From the NCBI GenBank assembly GCA_945903615.1, contig CAMDOL010000023.1, forward strand, positions 1 through 14,987: a DNA stretch of 14,987 bases. Direction: 5' to 3'. The notes beneath the pieces were generated by a model. It was given only the letters and a program-made list of their open reading frames with translations. It ran no database searches and was not told the origin of the DNA. The position numbers were made by a program, and so were the translations under genes. Of the stretch, positions 1-6,650 are shown piece by piece. The stretch's first letter is position 1; each line of letters opens with the position of its first letter. The stretch is from Rickettsia typhi (GTDB lineage Bacteria; Pseudomonadota; Alphaproteobacteria; Rickettsiales; UBA1997).

Positions 1-2
1 TT

Positions 3-161
3 GATAAGGGTTTTAAGAGTTTTAGTGTTTGGCTAAGCGGGACAGAAGTGCCTCCCCAAACCAGCAAGCTGGTGTTTGACCCTCCCTTAAAGCGGGAGGG
101 CCTCAAGGGGGTGATAACACCGAGTTTTGCCGAGTTTCGTTTTATATTATCAACCCATTAG
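3..161 (+). pseudogene. 3' end of an unrecognised ORF that runs into a palindromic repeat
   Basis: The frame starting at base 3 is open from the window edge and reads DKGFKSFSVWLSGTEV before it enters the repeat at base 51. It continues through the repeat for about 36 codons and ends at TAG 159-161, inside the repeat. The coding sequence after the repeat (see 174-446) is in this same frame, because the repeat is 123 bp long, exactly 41 codons. I infer that this is the upstream part of a gene split by repeat insertion, so that its present C-terminus is repeat-encoded. The protein family is not recognisable from 16 native residues, and the frame could be open by chance. Confidence 0.35.
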
Positions 162-173
162 TCAAACAATCCG
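51..173 (+). repeat. Palindromic repeat family R1, copy 1
   Basis: A GC-rich 123-bp block beginning CCTCCCCAAACCAGC and ending AACAATCCG. It recurs as a near-identical inverted copy at 5502-5631 and in a shorter, diverged form at 5684-5783. It contains two hairpins: CAAAC..CCAGC pairing with GCTGG..GTTTG, disturbed here by an extra TG, and CCCTCCC pairing with GGGAGGG. After the hairpins come two units of an AGTTTTGCCG-like motif and a conserved tail, CAACCCATTAGTCAAACAATCCG split over 151-173. Family boundaries are taken from where the three copies stop matching. The block sits in frame inside an ORF, which resembles the behaviour of Rickettsia palindromic elements; the sequence is not one I can assign to a named family. 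Confidence 0.85.
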
Positions 174-446
174 TTAAAAAACATTCTTATCACAATTAAA
201 ACCTTAAAAATCAATGGCGAGGAGCATAAAATAATTGAGGTTGTTAATTTGCAAGAAAAAAATAATGATATTTCTTTTGTTGCGTTTCTTGATGGAAAAT
301 ACTCCAATACAATTTTTAACACTAAAGACAATAGTGAGAAACTAAATACACAAAGATCTGAAATTGTCTCAGCTTTAAATAAAAACCCAAATAACTATTG
401 GATCAATACAGCTGGCTTTGAGGCTCTTATCAATAATTTCTTCTAA
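174..446 (+). pseudogene. Severed 3' part of an unrecognised gene
   Basis: Immediately after the R1 repeat the reading frame continues from LKNILITIKTLK to a C-terminus of IINTAGFEALINNFF-like sequence, about 90 codons ending in TAA 444-446. No ATG start lies between the repeat and the body of the frame. A TTG at 249 preceded by GAGG (237-240, 8-base spacing) could initiate a 65-residue product, so residual translation is possible. The composition (N, K, I and acidic residues, no membrane segment or signal peptide) looks like real coding sequence, but I recognise no domain. It is in phase with the ORF that enters the repeat from the left, which supports a single ancestral gene interrupted by insertion. 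An intact small gene starting at TTG 249 is the alternative. Confidence 0.5.
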
Positions 447-463
447 AATAATTACAAACTAAA

Positions 464-1930
464 ATGACTTACACAATTCAAGGTAAAAACAATCTTTACG
501 AACTAGTTATTGGCTGCGAAATTCATGCACAGATCGCTACGGAGTCGAAATTATTTTCGCGCAGTTCGACCACTTTTGGTAATCCCCAAAATTCGCAAGT
601 TTCGTTTGTGGATGCGGCGATGCCCGGTATGTTGCCGGTGATGAATGAGTTTGCGGTGGAGCAGGCGGTGAAAACTGGGCTTGGGTTGAATGCGCAGATT
701 AATTTGCGGTCGATATTTGATCGAAAGAATTATTTTTATGCAGATTTGCCACAGGGCTATCAAATATCTCAATTTTCTGATCCAATTGTGGGGGTTGGTT
801 TTGTTGAGGTGGAGGTTCCGAGCGAAGATAGGACTACTTACAAAAAGCGAGTGGGAATTACGCGGTTGCATTTGGAGCAGGATGCTGGCAAGTCGATTCA
901 TGATCAGCACCCCGCTCTCAGCCTGATTGATTTAAACCGCTCTGGCGTTGCCTTGATGGAGATTGTTTCTGATCCAGATATTACAACCCCAACTGAAGCG
1001 GCGGAATATGTAAAGAAAATTCGGGCGATTGTGCGAGCTTTAAATACTTGCGACGGCGATATGGAGAAGGGCAATTTGCGTTGTGATGCCAATGTTTCGG
1101 TGCGCAAAGTTGGTGAGAAAAAATTGGGTACTCGTTGTGAGATTAAAAATTTGAACTCAACTAGAAACATCATTCGTGCTATTGAATTTGAGGCGGCGCG
1201 GCAGGTTGATATTTTGGAAAACGGTGGAAGTATCGATCAAGAAACTCGGCTGTTTGATGCGATTAATGGTGAGACGCGGACAATGAGAAGTAAAGAAGAT
1301 GCAATGGATTATCGTTATTTTCCTGATCCAGATTTGCCGCCGCTTGTAATTACCCAAGCCTTTATTGATAAGATTAAAAAAACTATGCCGGAACTTCCTG
1401 ATGCCAAGAAGGAAAGATATGTTCGTGAGCTGGCAATTTCTGAATATGATGCCGGAGTTTTGACAATGGATGCGGATATTTGTGGGTATTTTGAAAAATT
1501 AATTGAGAAGCACGAAGCCAAGATTTGTTTGACTTGGCTTACTGTTGAGCTTTTTGGTCGTATGAATAAATCCGGAGTTACTTTTGAGAATTTAAAAATT
1601 TCTGCTGATGATTTTATTGGGCTTTTAGACTTGATTAAAAGCGGTGAAATTTCTGGAAAGATCGCTAAGGATGTGATGGATATTATGTTTGAAACTGGCG
1701 ATTCTCCTGCAAAAATTGTCGAGGAAAAAGGGTTTAAGCAAGTGAGTGATTTGGGCGCGGTTGAAAAAATTATTGATACTGTGATTGTGGCGAATCCGGA
1801 TAAACTTGCTGAATATCGTTCGGGCAAAGATAAATTGTTTGGATTTTTTGTCGGGCAAGTTATGAAGGAGTCTAAAGGTCAAGCTAACCCGAATGTGGTT
1901 AATGATATGCTGAAGGAGAAGTTAAAATAA
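464..1930 (+). CDS. gatB: Aspartyl/glutamyl-tRNA(Asn/Gln) amidotransferase subunit B
   Basis: GatB is the tRNA-binding kinase subunit of GatCAB, which converts Glu-tRNA(Gln) and/or Asp-tRNA(Asn) to the correctly amidated forms in the cytoplasm. The 488-residue product is full length for the family. It has the N-terminal [11 protein letters not shown] motif (13-23), LFSRSS (30-35), [11 protein letters not shown] (51-61), the [19 protein letters not shown] block (85-103) and the family signature [12 protein letters not shown] (156-167). The C-terminal third is the helical YqeY-like tail that contacts tRNA. The ATG at 464 lacks a clear Shine-Dalgarno, but the family N-terminus starts about 10 residues later, so this start fits. 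Neither gatA nor gatC is in the window; gatB is instead coupled to xerC, whose ATG overlaps its stop codon by one base. Confidence 0.98.
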   Translation: MTYTIQGKNNLYELVIGCEIHAQIATESKLFSRSSTTFGNPQNSQVSFVDAAMPGMLPVMNEFAVEQAVKTGLGLNAQINLRSIFDRKNYFYADLPQGYQISQFSDPIVGVGFVEVEVPSEDRTTYKKRVGITRLHLEQDAGKSIHDQHPALSLIDLNRSGVALMEIVSDPDITTPTEAAEYVKKIRAIVRALNTCDGDMEKGNLRCDANVSVRKVGEKKLGTRCEIKNLNSTRNIIRAIEFEAARQVDILENGGSIDQETRLFDAINGETRTMRSKEDAMDYRYFPDPDLPPLVITQAFIDKIKKTMPELPDAKKERYVRELAISEYDAGVLTMDADICGYFEKLIEKHEAKICLTWLTVELFGRMNKSGVTFENLKISADDFIGLLDLIKSGEISGKIAKDVMDIMFETGDSPAKIVEEKGFKQVSDLGAVEKIIDTVIVANPDKLAEYRSGKDKLFGFFVGQVMKESKGQANPNVVNDMLKEKLK

Positions 1931-2856
1931 TGGAATCAAAAATCATCACCAATGAAGAAGTTAAAGATTTGGTTGATGATTTTTTGGTTTATTTAGCTTC
2001 TGAAAAACGCTGTTCTGATCATACGATTGTTTCTTATCATACTGATATTTTTTATTTTTTTTCATTTTTAAAAAACCATTCTAACGCCTTGGTTGATAAG
2101 GCTAAGTTGGAATCTGTGACTATTCAAGATTTTCGCTCTTGGTTGGTTTTTAGGAAGGAACAAAATTTTTCTAGCACCTCCACTGCTCGTGCCATTTCTT
2201 GTTTAAAGAGCTTGTTCAAATTCTTTAATCGTCACAAAATTATTGCTAATAAAGAAATTGAAAATATCAAACCACCCAAGCTGGGCAAGCCAATTCCTAA
2301 GGCGGTAGATAAGATTGATATTGATTCGATTGTGAATTTAATCGGCGAATTTTCAAAAGAAGAGTGGTTAAAAAAAAGGGATTTGGCTTTACTGACTTTA
2401 ATCTACGGCTCAGGAATGCGAATTTCAGAAGCGTTGTCATTGACTAAAAATCATCTAAATAATAATGGCGTGGTGGTCATTACTGGTAAAGGAAATAAGC
2501 AGAGGATGATTCCGCTTTTGCCGATTGTAGAAAAAAGGATTGATGAATATTTGGCTGCGCTTCCGCATCAAATTAATAATAATGAACCAATATTTTTAGG
2601 GCTTAGAGGCAAAAAATATCAGGCGGCAGCGTTTGAAAAATTGATTCAGAATATTCGCGAGTTTTTAAGTTTGCCCGATACCATTTCGCCGCATAGCTTT
2701 CGCCATTCTTTTGCTACGCACCTGTTGGAAGCGGGCGGAGATTTGCGCACGATTCAAGAATTGCTTGGGCATTCCAGCCTTTCAACAACGCAGCGTTATA
2801 CTAAGATTGATAAAAAAAGATTGCTTGAAGTTTATAATAAAGTGAGCTTGAGGTAG
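1930..2856 (+). CDS. xerC: Tyrosine recombinase XerC
   Basis: Site-specific tyrosine recombinase of the kind that resolves chromosome dimers at dif with a XerD partner. The 308-residue length is typical. An N-terminal SAM-like DNA-binding domain (about 12-105) is followed by the catalytic domain with all key residues in place: R164 in GSGMRISEAL, K187 in TGKGNKQRMIPL, H255 and R258 in SPHSFRHSFATHLLEAGGDL, H281 in ELLGHSSLSTTQRYT, and the nucleophile Y290. The ELLGH/STTQRYT wording and the KRLLEVYNK tail look like alphaproteobacterial XerC rather than XerD, so I chose xerC. The ATG at 1930 shares a base with the gatB stop, and an AAGGAG sequence lies at 1913-1918 inside gatB, suggesting translational coupling. 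A mobile-element integrase is less likely, given the operon with gatB. Confidence 0.9.
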   Translation: MESKIITNEEVKDLVDDFLVYLASEKRCSDHTIVSYHTDIFYFFSFLKNHSNALVDKAKLESVTIQDFRSWLVFRKEQNFSSTSTARAISCLKSLFKFFNRHKIIANKEIENIKPPKLGKPIPKAVDKIDIDSIVNLIGEFSKEEWLKKRDLALLTLIYGSGMRISEALSLTKNHLNNNGVVVITGKGNKQRMIPLLPIVEKRIDEYLAALPHQINNNEPIFLGLRGKKYQAAAFEKLIQNIREFLSLPDTISPHSFRHSFATHLLEAGGDLRTIQELLGHSSLSTTQRYTKIDKKRLLEVYNKVSLR

Positions 2857-2877
2857 TAAATATAACAAAACAAAACA

Positions 2878-3468
2878 ATGAAAATCATCTCAACATTTTT
2901 AATCATCATATTTCTATTTTTTAGCCTTAACGCCAAAGCTGCGAACATAACTTTTAGCTCGGCAAAATATAAAAATGATCGGTTTATTATTAAAGTTATT
3001 GGCGTGGTTAGTGCCAAGCCAGCACAGGTTTTTGCTGTGTTAACTGATTATAAAAACATCCCCAAAATTAGCCCAAAAATTATTGAAAGCAAAATCATTA
3101 AAACCGACGGCGACACAACTATTGTAAAAACTGTCGCTAAAGGTTGTGTGTGGTTTTTTTGCAAAGAAATTATCAATACCCAAACAACCACATCAATTCC
3201 TGAAAAACGCATTCAGTCAATAACCATAAATGCGCAGAGCAATTTAAAATTTGGTCAAATGGTGTGGAATATTAAAGAAGTAAATCTGGGAACCCAAATA
3301 GATTATTACGCCGAGATAGAGCCAGACTTCTTTGTGCCTCCATTGATCGGATCATATTTTATTAAAAATTATATGCTTGAAGAGGCAAAATATTTTATTG
3401 ACAGCGTGGAGAAGTTGGTTGATCAGAGCACAAAAGAAGGAGCGGGGCCAACAAAAAATGCTCTGTAG
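2878..3468 (+). CDS. Exported SRPBCC/START-like domain protein
   Basis: The 196-residue product has a signal peptide (charged MK, hydrophobic IISTFLIIIFLFFSL, likely cleavage after AKA at residue 21). The mature part resembles the SRPBCC (polyketide cyclase/Coq10-like) ligand-binding fold. Residues about 45-60 (AKPAQVFAVLTDYKNIPKIS) match the helix that opens these domains, followed by alternating beta strands and a long C-terminal helix (about 160-183, MLEEAKYFIDSVEKLV). Intracellular members such as RatA/Coq10 are cytoplasmic or membrane associated, so the secretion signal points to periplasmic lipid or hydrophobic-ligand binding, though the ligand is unknown. It starts 21 bp after xerC and is probably cotranscribed with it. 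It ends convergent to glmS across a hairpin. Confidence 0.7.
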   Translation: MKIISTFLIIIFLFFSLNAKAANITFSSAKYKNDRFIIKVIGVVSAKPAQVFAVLTDYKNIPKISPKIIESKIIKTDGDTTIVKTVAKGCVWFFCKEIINTQTTTSIPEKRIQSITINAQSNLKFGQMVWNIKEVNLGTQIDYYAEIEPDFFVPPLIGSYFIKNYMLEEAKYFIDSVEKLVDQSTKEGAGPTKNAL

Positions 3469-3496
3469 GCTGTAAAAAAATTTGTTTATTTATTAA

Positions 3497-3543
3497 GAAA
3501 CCTCTGAACAACTAAAACATTGTTTTAGTTTTTCAGAGGTTCC
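3497..3543. mobile_element. Minimal MITE-like palindrome (family M1) between convergent genes
   Basis: A 47-bp near-perfect palindrome. The left arm (AAACCTCTGAACAACTAAAACA) and the right arm (TGTTTTAGTTTTTCAGAGGTTCC) pair with only two mismatches around CATTG. Its ends match the termini of the larger M1 copies at 7650-7769 and 14821-14987; its right half repeats the CTAAAACATTGTTTTAGTTGTTCAG sequence at the very end of the window almost exactly. It is flanked by TTAA on both sides (3493-3496 and 3544-3547), which looks like a 4-bp target duplication. I read it as an internally deleted M1 derivative. Lying between the 3' ends of the SRPBCC gene and glmS, it could also work as a bidirectional transcription terminator. 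Confidence 0.7.
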
Positions 3544-3558
3544 TTAAGATTTTAAAAT

Positions 3559-5406
3559 TTATTCAACCGTAACTGACTTGGCTAAATTTCTTGGCTGATC
3601 AACATCGTTGCCTTTATAAATTGCTGCATAATAAGCAATGAGTTGAGTTGGAATTACTCCCAGCAGAGCTTCGTCGATGATATTGTTGATTTCTGGCAGA
3701 GTAATTGCTTTAAAAACTATTCCTTTAAGCTCATTAATGCCCGCCTCATTTCCAATCAATACCACCTTGCCGCCACGCGCTGCAACTTCTTCAATATTTG
3801 ATGCTGACTTTTCGAATAGATTGTTGTTTGGCGCAATGGCGATGATTGGCATATTTTTATCAATCAACGCAATTGTTCCGTGCTTTAACTCCCCCGAAGC
3901 AATACCAAAAGCATTGATATAAGAAAGCTCTTTTAGTTTGAGTGCGCCTTCCAAAGCGGTTGGATAAGAAACGCCACGACCCATATAAATCAGGCTTTGG
4001 TATTTACTCACAAATTTTGCTACATCTTTGATTTCGGCTAAATTTTTTGGAGCTAAAATCCCACGCATTTTGTGGGGAATTTGCGTGAGGCTGGCAATCA
4101 GTTCTTGCTTGGTCGCATCATCAATAGTTTGTTTTTGGCGAGCAAGTTCCAAAGCAAATAAAATTAAAACTGTGAGCTGGGCAATATAGGCTTTGGTCGA
4201 AGCCACTCCAATTTCTGGTCCAGCAATAGTGCGAATTATTGCATCCGCCAAATAAGCCATATTGCTTTGCGCCACATTGACAATTCCTAAAGTTTTTTGC
4301 CCGTGTTCTTTGGCATATTTTAAAGCGGCGATGGTGTCCGCTGTTTCTCCAGATTGCGAAATAAAAATGTTCAAACTGTTTCCATAAAACGCTGCACCGC
4401 GATAGCGAAATTCAGAAGCGATATCAACCTCAACATTAATTTTGGCTAAAGATTCAATTAAATATTTGCCAACTAACGCCGCGTAATATGAAGTTCCGCA
4501 GGCAATGATGGTGATTTTATCAATCGCCTTTAAATCAAAAGGAAAGTTTGGCAAAACAATTTTGCCATTTTCTTTGCTGACGTAATTATCAAGAATATCT
4601 TGTACGACGCGTGGCTGTTCAAAAATTTCTTTTTGCATAAAATGCTGATGATTTTCTTTTGAAACTTTACCAATATCTTTTTCCATATTTTTTATGGTTC
4701 TTTGCACCACGCTGCCCGAAGCATCAAAAATTTCAACTAAATCAGCGGTTAAAAAAGCCACATCACCATCTTCTAAATAGCTAACTTTGGTTGTTAAATT
4801 ATCAAGCGCAAAATAATCAGAAGCAGTATAATTTTCACCAGCATTTTCTCCTTCGCCAAAACCAATTAAAAGCGGCGAACCTTTTTTTGCAACCGCCATA
4901 AAATTTTCATCTCCTTTAAAAATAATACCCAAAGCAAAGGCTCCGTTCAGCTCTTTTAAAGCAGAAATGACTGCCTGTTTTTTGTCTTGAGAGTTTTTTA
5001 AATGTAGAGAAATTAAATGCGGAATAACTTCTGTATCGGTTTGGCTTAAAAACTTTACACCAGTTTTTTTCAATTTTTCTTTGAGTTCCTGATAATTTTC
5101 AATAATACCATTATGAACAACGGCAACATTTTCACTTAAATGTGGGTGAGAATTTTCCTCTGAAGGTTTGCCGTGCGTTGCCCATCTGGTGTGGCCAATG
5201 CCAATATTTCCAGCGAACTTTTTATTTTTAGAAATTGCAGATTCTAAATTAACAATTTTGCCCTGTTTTTTGATAGTGTTGATGTGATCACTGTTGGAAA
5301 TTGAAATGCCAGCAGAATCATAGCCGCGATATTCTAATTTTTTTAAGCCCTCTAAAATTTTGGGAACAACATTATTTTTACTGACGATTCCAACGATTCC
5401 GCACAT
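3559..5406 (-). CDS. glmS: Glutamine--fructose-6-phosphate aminotransferase (isomerizing)
   Basis: GlmS makes glucosamine-6-phosphate from fructose-6-phosphate and glutamine, the first committed step towards UDP-GlcNAc, peptidoglycan and lipid A. The product is 615 residues, the family size. After Met removal, the N-terminal nucleophile is Cys2 in MCGIVGIVSKN. The glutaminase domain shows EYRGYDSAG (25-33), GHTRWATHGKP (71-81) and HNGIIENY (98-105). Two SIS sugar-isomerase domains follow, with CGTSYYAAL (303-311), SQSGETADT (350-358), STKAY (403-407) and ASGELKHGTIALID, and the family C-terminus AKSVTVE. The frame stays open to 5547, but those extra 47 codons come from noncoding DNA and the R1 repeat, and Cys must be residue 2, so ATG 5406 is the start. 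No glmS ribozyme-like leader is visible. Confidence 0.98.
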   Translation of the reverse strand: MCGIVGIVSKNNVVPKILEGLKKLEYRGYDSAGISISNSDHINTIKKQGKIVNLESAISKNKKFAGNIGIGHTRWATHGKPSEENSHPHLSENVAVVHNGIIENYQELKEKLKKTGVKFLSQTDTEVIPHLISLHLKNSQDKKQAVISALKELNGAFALGIIFKGDENFMAVAKKGSPLLIGFGEGENAGENYTASDYFALDNLTTKVSYLEDGDVAFLTADLVEIFDASGSVVQRTIKNMEKDIGKVSKENHQHFMQKEIFEQPRVVQDILDNYVSKENGKIVLPNFPFDLKAIDKITIIACGTSYYAALVGKYLIESLAKINVEVDIASEFRYRGAAFYGNSLNIFISQSGETADTIAALKYAKEHGQKTLGIVNVAQSNMAYLADAIIRTIAGPEIGVASTKAYIAQLTVLILFALELARQKQTIDDATKQELIASLTQIPHKMRGILAPKNLAEIKDVAKFVSKYQSLIYMGRGVSYPTALEGALKLKELSYINAFGIASGELKHGTIALIDKNMPIIAIAPNNNLFEKSASNIEEVAARGGKVVLIGNEAGINELKGIVFKAITLPEINNIIDEALLGVIPTQLIAYYAAIYKGNDVDQPRNLAKSVTVE

Positions 5407-5501
5407 ATTAGCTGTAAGTTGTGAGTTATGGGTTGCAAGTGAAGTAGAGCATAATAAAAATTGAGTCGCGCAAGTAAATAGTAATGTTTTGTAATAAAAA
5501 T

Positions 5502-5631
5502 CGGATTGTTTGACTAATGGTTGATAATATAAAATAAAACTCGGCAAAACTTGGTAAAACTCGGTGTTATCACCCCCTTGAGGCCCTCCCGCCTTAAGGG
5601 AGGGTCAAACCAGCTTGCTGGTTTGGGGAGG
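5502..5631 (-). repeat. Palindromic repeat family R1, copy 2
   Basis: This is the reverse complement of copy 1 (51-173), with few differences: it lacks the extra TG in the first hairpin, has one extra AGTTTTACCA-like 10-bp unit (three instead of two), and carries a few substitutions or single-base changes. Hairpins on this strand are CAAACCAGC..GCTGGTTTG (9-bp arms, 5606-5625) and CCCTCCC..GGGAGGG (7-bp arms, 7-base loop, 5584-5604). It lies upstream of glmS, between that gene's likely promoter region and the next repeat copy. Confidence 0.88.
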
Positions 5632-5683
5632 GGTTAGAAATATAAAATAAAAAAATAAATTTATTTTCTAACTGATAGATTTT

Positions 5684-5783
5684 TAACCCCTCCCCAAACG
5701 ACCTTGTCGTTTGACCCTCCCTCAAGGGGAGGGTGATAAAACCGATAATGAATTAAGCATCAACCCATTAATAAAACAACCCG
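5684..5783 (+). repeat. Palindromic repeat family R1, copy 3 (short variant)
   Basis: In the same orientation as copy 1 and head-to-head with copy 2. It begins TAACCCCTCCCCAAAC and ends CAACCCATTAATAAAACAACCCG (split over 5761-5783), close to the tail of the other copies. The first hairpin keeps the CAAAC/GTTTG base but has a different upper stem, CAAACGAC-CTT-GTCGTTTG (5695-5713). The second is CCCTCCC-TCAAG-GGGAGGG (5715-5733). The 10-bp AGTTTTRCCR units are absent. Between copies 2 and 3 lies an AT-rich spacer that is itself palindromic (GTTAGAAA pairing with TTTCTAAC), so 5502-5783 forms one large inverted structure. Confidence 0.8.
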
Positions 5784-5810
5784 AAATTTATTATTAATTT
5801 TAGATTTGTA

Positions 5811-5885
5811 TGGTGCTGCCAGCGAGAATCGAACTCGCGACCTCTTCATTACCAATGAAGTGCTCTACCGCTGAGCTATGGCAGC
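5811..5885 (-). tRNA. tRNA-Thr(GGT)
   Basis: Read on the minus strand, the 75-nt sequence folds as a standard cloverleaf. The acceptor is GCTGCCA pairing with TGGCAGC, followed by discriminator A and a genome-encoded CCA (5811-5813). The D-arm is GCTCAGCGGTAGAGC. The anticodon stem CTTCA/TGAAG holds the loop TTGGTAA, giving anticodon GGT (threonine). The T-arm is GCGAG-TTCGATT-CTCGC. It stands alone between the R1 repeats and a palindrome, with no other tRNA nearby. A weak possible promoter on the same strand is TTAACA and TAATAG with an 18-bp spacer, ending about 11 bp upstream. Confidence 0.97.
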
Positions 5886-5891
5886 TAACTT

Positions 5892-5984
5892 TTGGGCTAT
5901 TACTGCCCGGTTAACTTTTTTGTTAATTACCGTCGGTTTTAACCGACGGATAGAAGAGTTAACTAAAAAAGGGCGTTAGCCCAA
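5892..5984. repeat. Nested palindromic element upstream of tRNA-Thr
   Basis: About 93 bp of imperfect dyad symmetry. The outer arms are TTGGGCTA (5892-5899) and TAGCCCAA (5977-5984). Inside these are TGCCC/GGGCG and GTTAAC/GTTAAC, and the centre is a perfect 20-bp palindrome CCGTCGGTT-TT-AACCGACGG (5930-5949). Its composition differs from the R1 and M1 families and no second copy is seen in the window. It separates the 3' end of the GNAT gene from the tRNA gene on the minus strand and could act in termination, processing or as an extragenic palindrome. Confidence 0.7.
5965..5982 (-). terminator. Possible intrinsic terminator of the GNAT gene
   Basis: On the minus strand the sequence GGGC-TAAC-GCCC is followed directly by six T residues, about 60 bases after the stop codon of the acetyltransferase gene. 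The stem is only 4 bp but all G:C. It forms one arm of the larger palindrome 5892-5984, so the terminator reading competes with a more extended fold. Confidence 0.35.
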
Positions 5985-6040
5985 TAATTCTGATTTTGGG
6001 CGAATTCAAATGTAAAAGCGGGTAATTGTCAATTTATTTA

Positions 6041-6613
6041 TTAGGCACTTGTTGGCGGTTGGCGAAGTGCGCTGTAAATACCAATATCAACATAAAGACC
6101 ATTGTGATAACGATGTTGGCGCAAATTGCCTTCAAAAACAAAGCCGCACTTTTCTAGAACTTTGTGCGACCCAATATTGGCGGGCATTGCATATGCTTCG
6201 ATACGATTAAACTTTAATTCTTCAAAAGCATATTTTAAAACCGCACCCAGAGCATTAGTCATAATGCCTTGTCCCCAATATTCTTTTGCCAAATCGTAGC
6301 TGGCTTCAATGCGATTGTGGTTGCGGTTCACTCCTGAAACACCAACTGAGCCAATCATTTTGTTATCAGATTTTCGGGCAATAGCAAAATACACACCGTC
6401 CTTATAATCAAAAACATTTATCCAATAACCAATTTCGCTTCGGGCTTCCTCAATATTTTTGGGAATGAATGAAACGATATATTTGCTCACTTCTGGATCA
6501 GAATAATATTGCAAAAATGCTTCCGCATCTTCTAAAGTTTGCTCACGCAGAATAAAATCACCCAGATCAATAGTTGGAAAAATACGCTCTGGTGCTTTAC
6601 TATTATTATGCAT
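6041..6613 (-). CDS. GNAT-family N-acetyltransferase (RimJ/RimL type)
   Basis: A 190-residue acetyl-CoA-dependent N-acetyltransferase of the Acetyltransf_3 kind that includes ribosomal-protein N-terminal acetylases. Visible family features are LREQTLEDAEAFLQYYSDPEV (22-42), the central strand MIGSVGV (86-92), the acetyl-CoA pyrophosphate loop EYWGQGIMTNAL (111-122), and the C-terminal NIGSHKVLEKCGFVFEGNLRQ block (147-166). The substrate cannot be inferred. The ATG at 6613 gives a family-like N-terminus. The frame is open for 50 more codons, but that part overlaps the divergent cobS coding sequence and resembles no GNAT N-terminus, so it is excluded. The start codons of this gene and cobS are 37 bp apart, leaving very little room for two promoters. 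Confidence 0.88.
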   Translation of the reverse strand: MHNNSKAPERIFPTIDLGDFILREQTLEDAEAFLQYYSDPEVSKYIVSFIPKNIEEARSEIGYWINVFDYKDGVYFAIARKSDNKMIGSVGVSGVNRNHNRIEASYDLAKEYWGQGIMTNALGAVLKYAFEELKFNRIEAYAMPANIGSHKVLEKCGFVFEGNLRQHRYHNGLYVDIGIYSALRQPPTSA

Positions 6614-6650
6614 ATTGACTAAAATGAATTTTTTAAAAACTGAAATATAA

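Noticed and set aside
551..910. 119-codon antisense frame in the 5' half of gatB
   Set aside because: Another shadow of gatB with no domain, signal or plausible start context.
1315..1827. 170-codon open frame antisense to gatB
   Set aside because: It is complementary to strongly conserved gatB sequence, is S/I/F-rich with no recognisable domain, and its openness follows from gatB codon usage.
5407..5501. glmS ribozyme or riboswitch upstream of glmS
   Set aside because: The leader is short and AT-rich, and lacks the conserved pseudoknot elements; that ribozyme is mainly known from Firmicutes.
5407..5547. 47-codon N-terminal extension of glmS
   Set aside because: GlmS needs cysteine right after the initiator Met; the extension reads through noncoding and repeat DNA.
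51..5783. R1 copies as a CRISPR array
   Set aside because: The copies are long, few, in opposite orientations and not separated by regular spacers; no cas gene is present.
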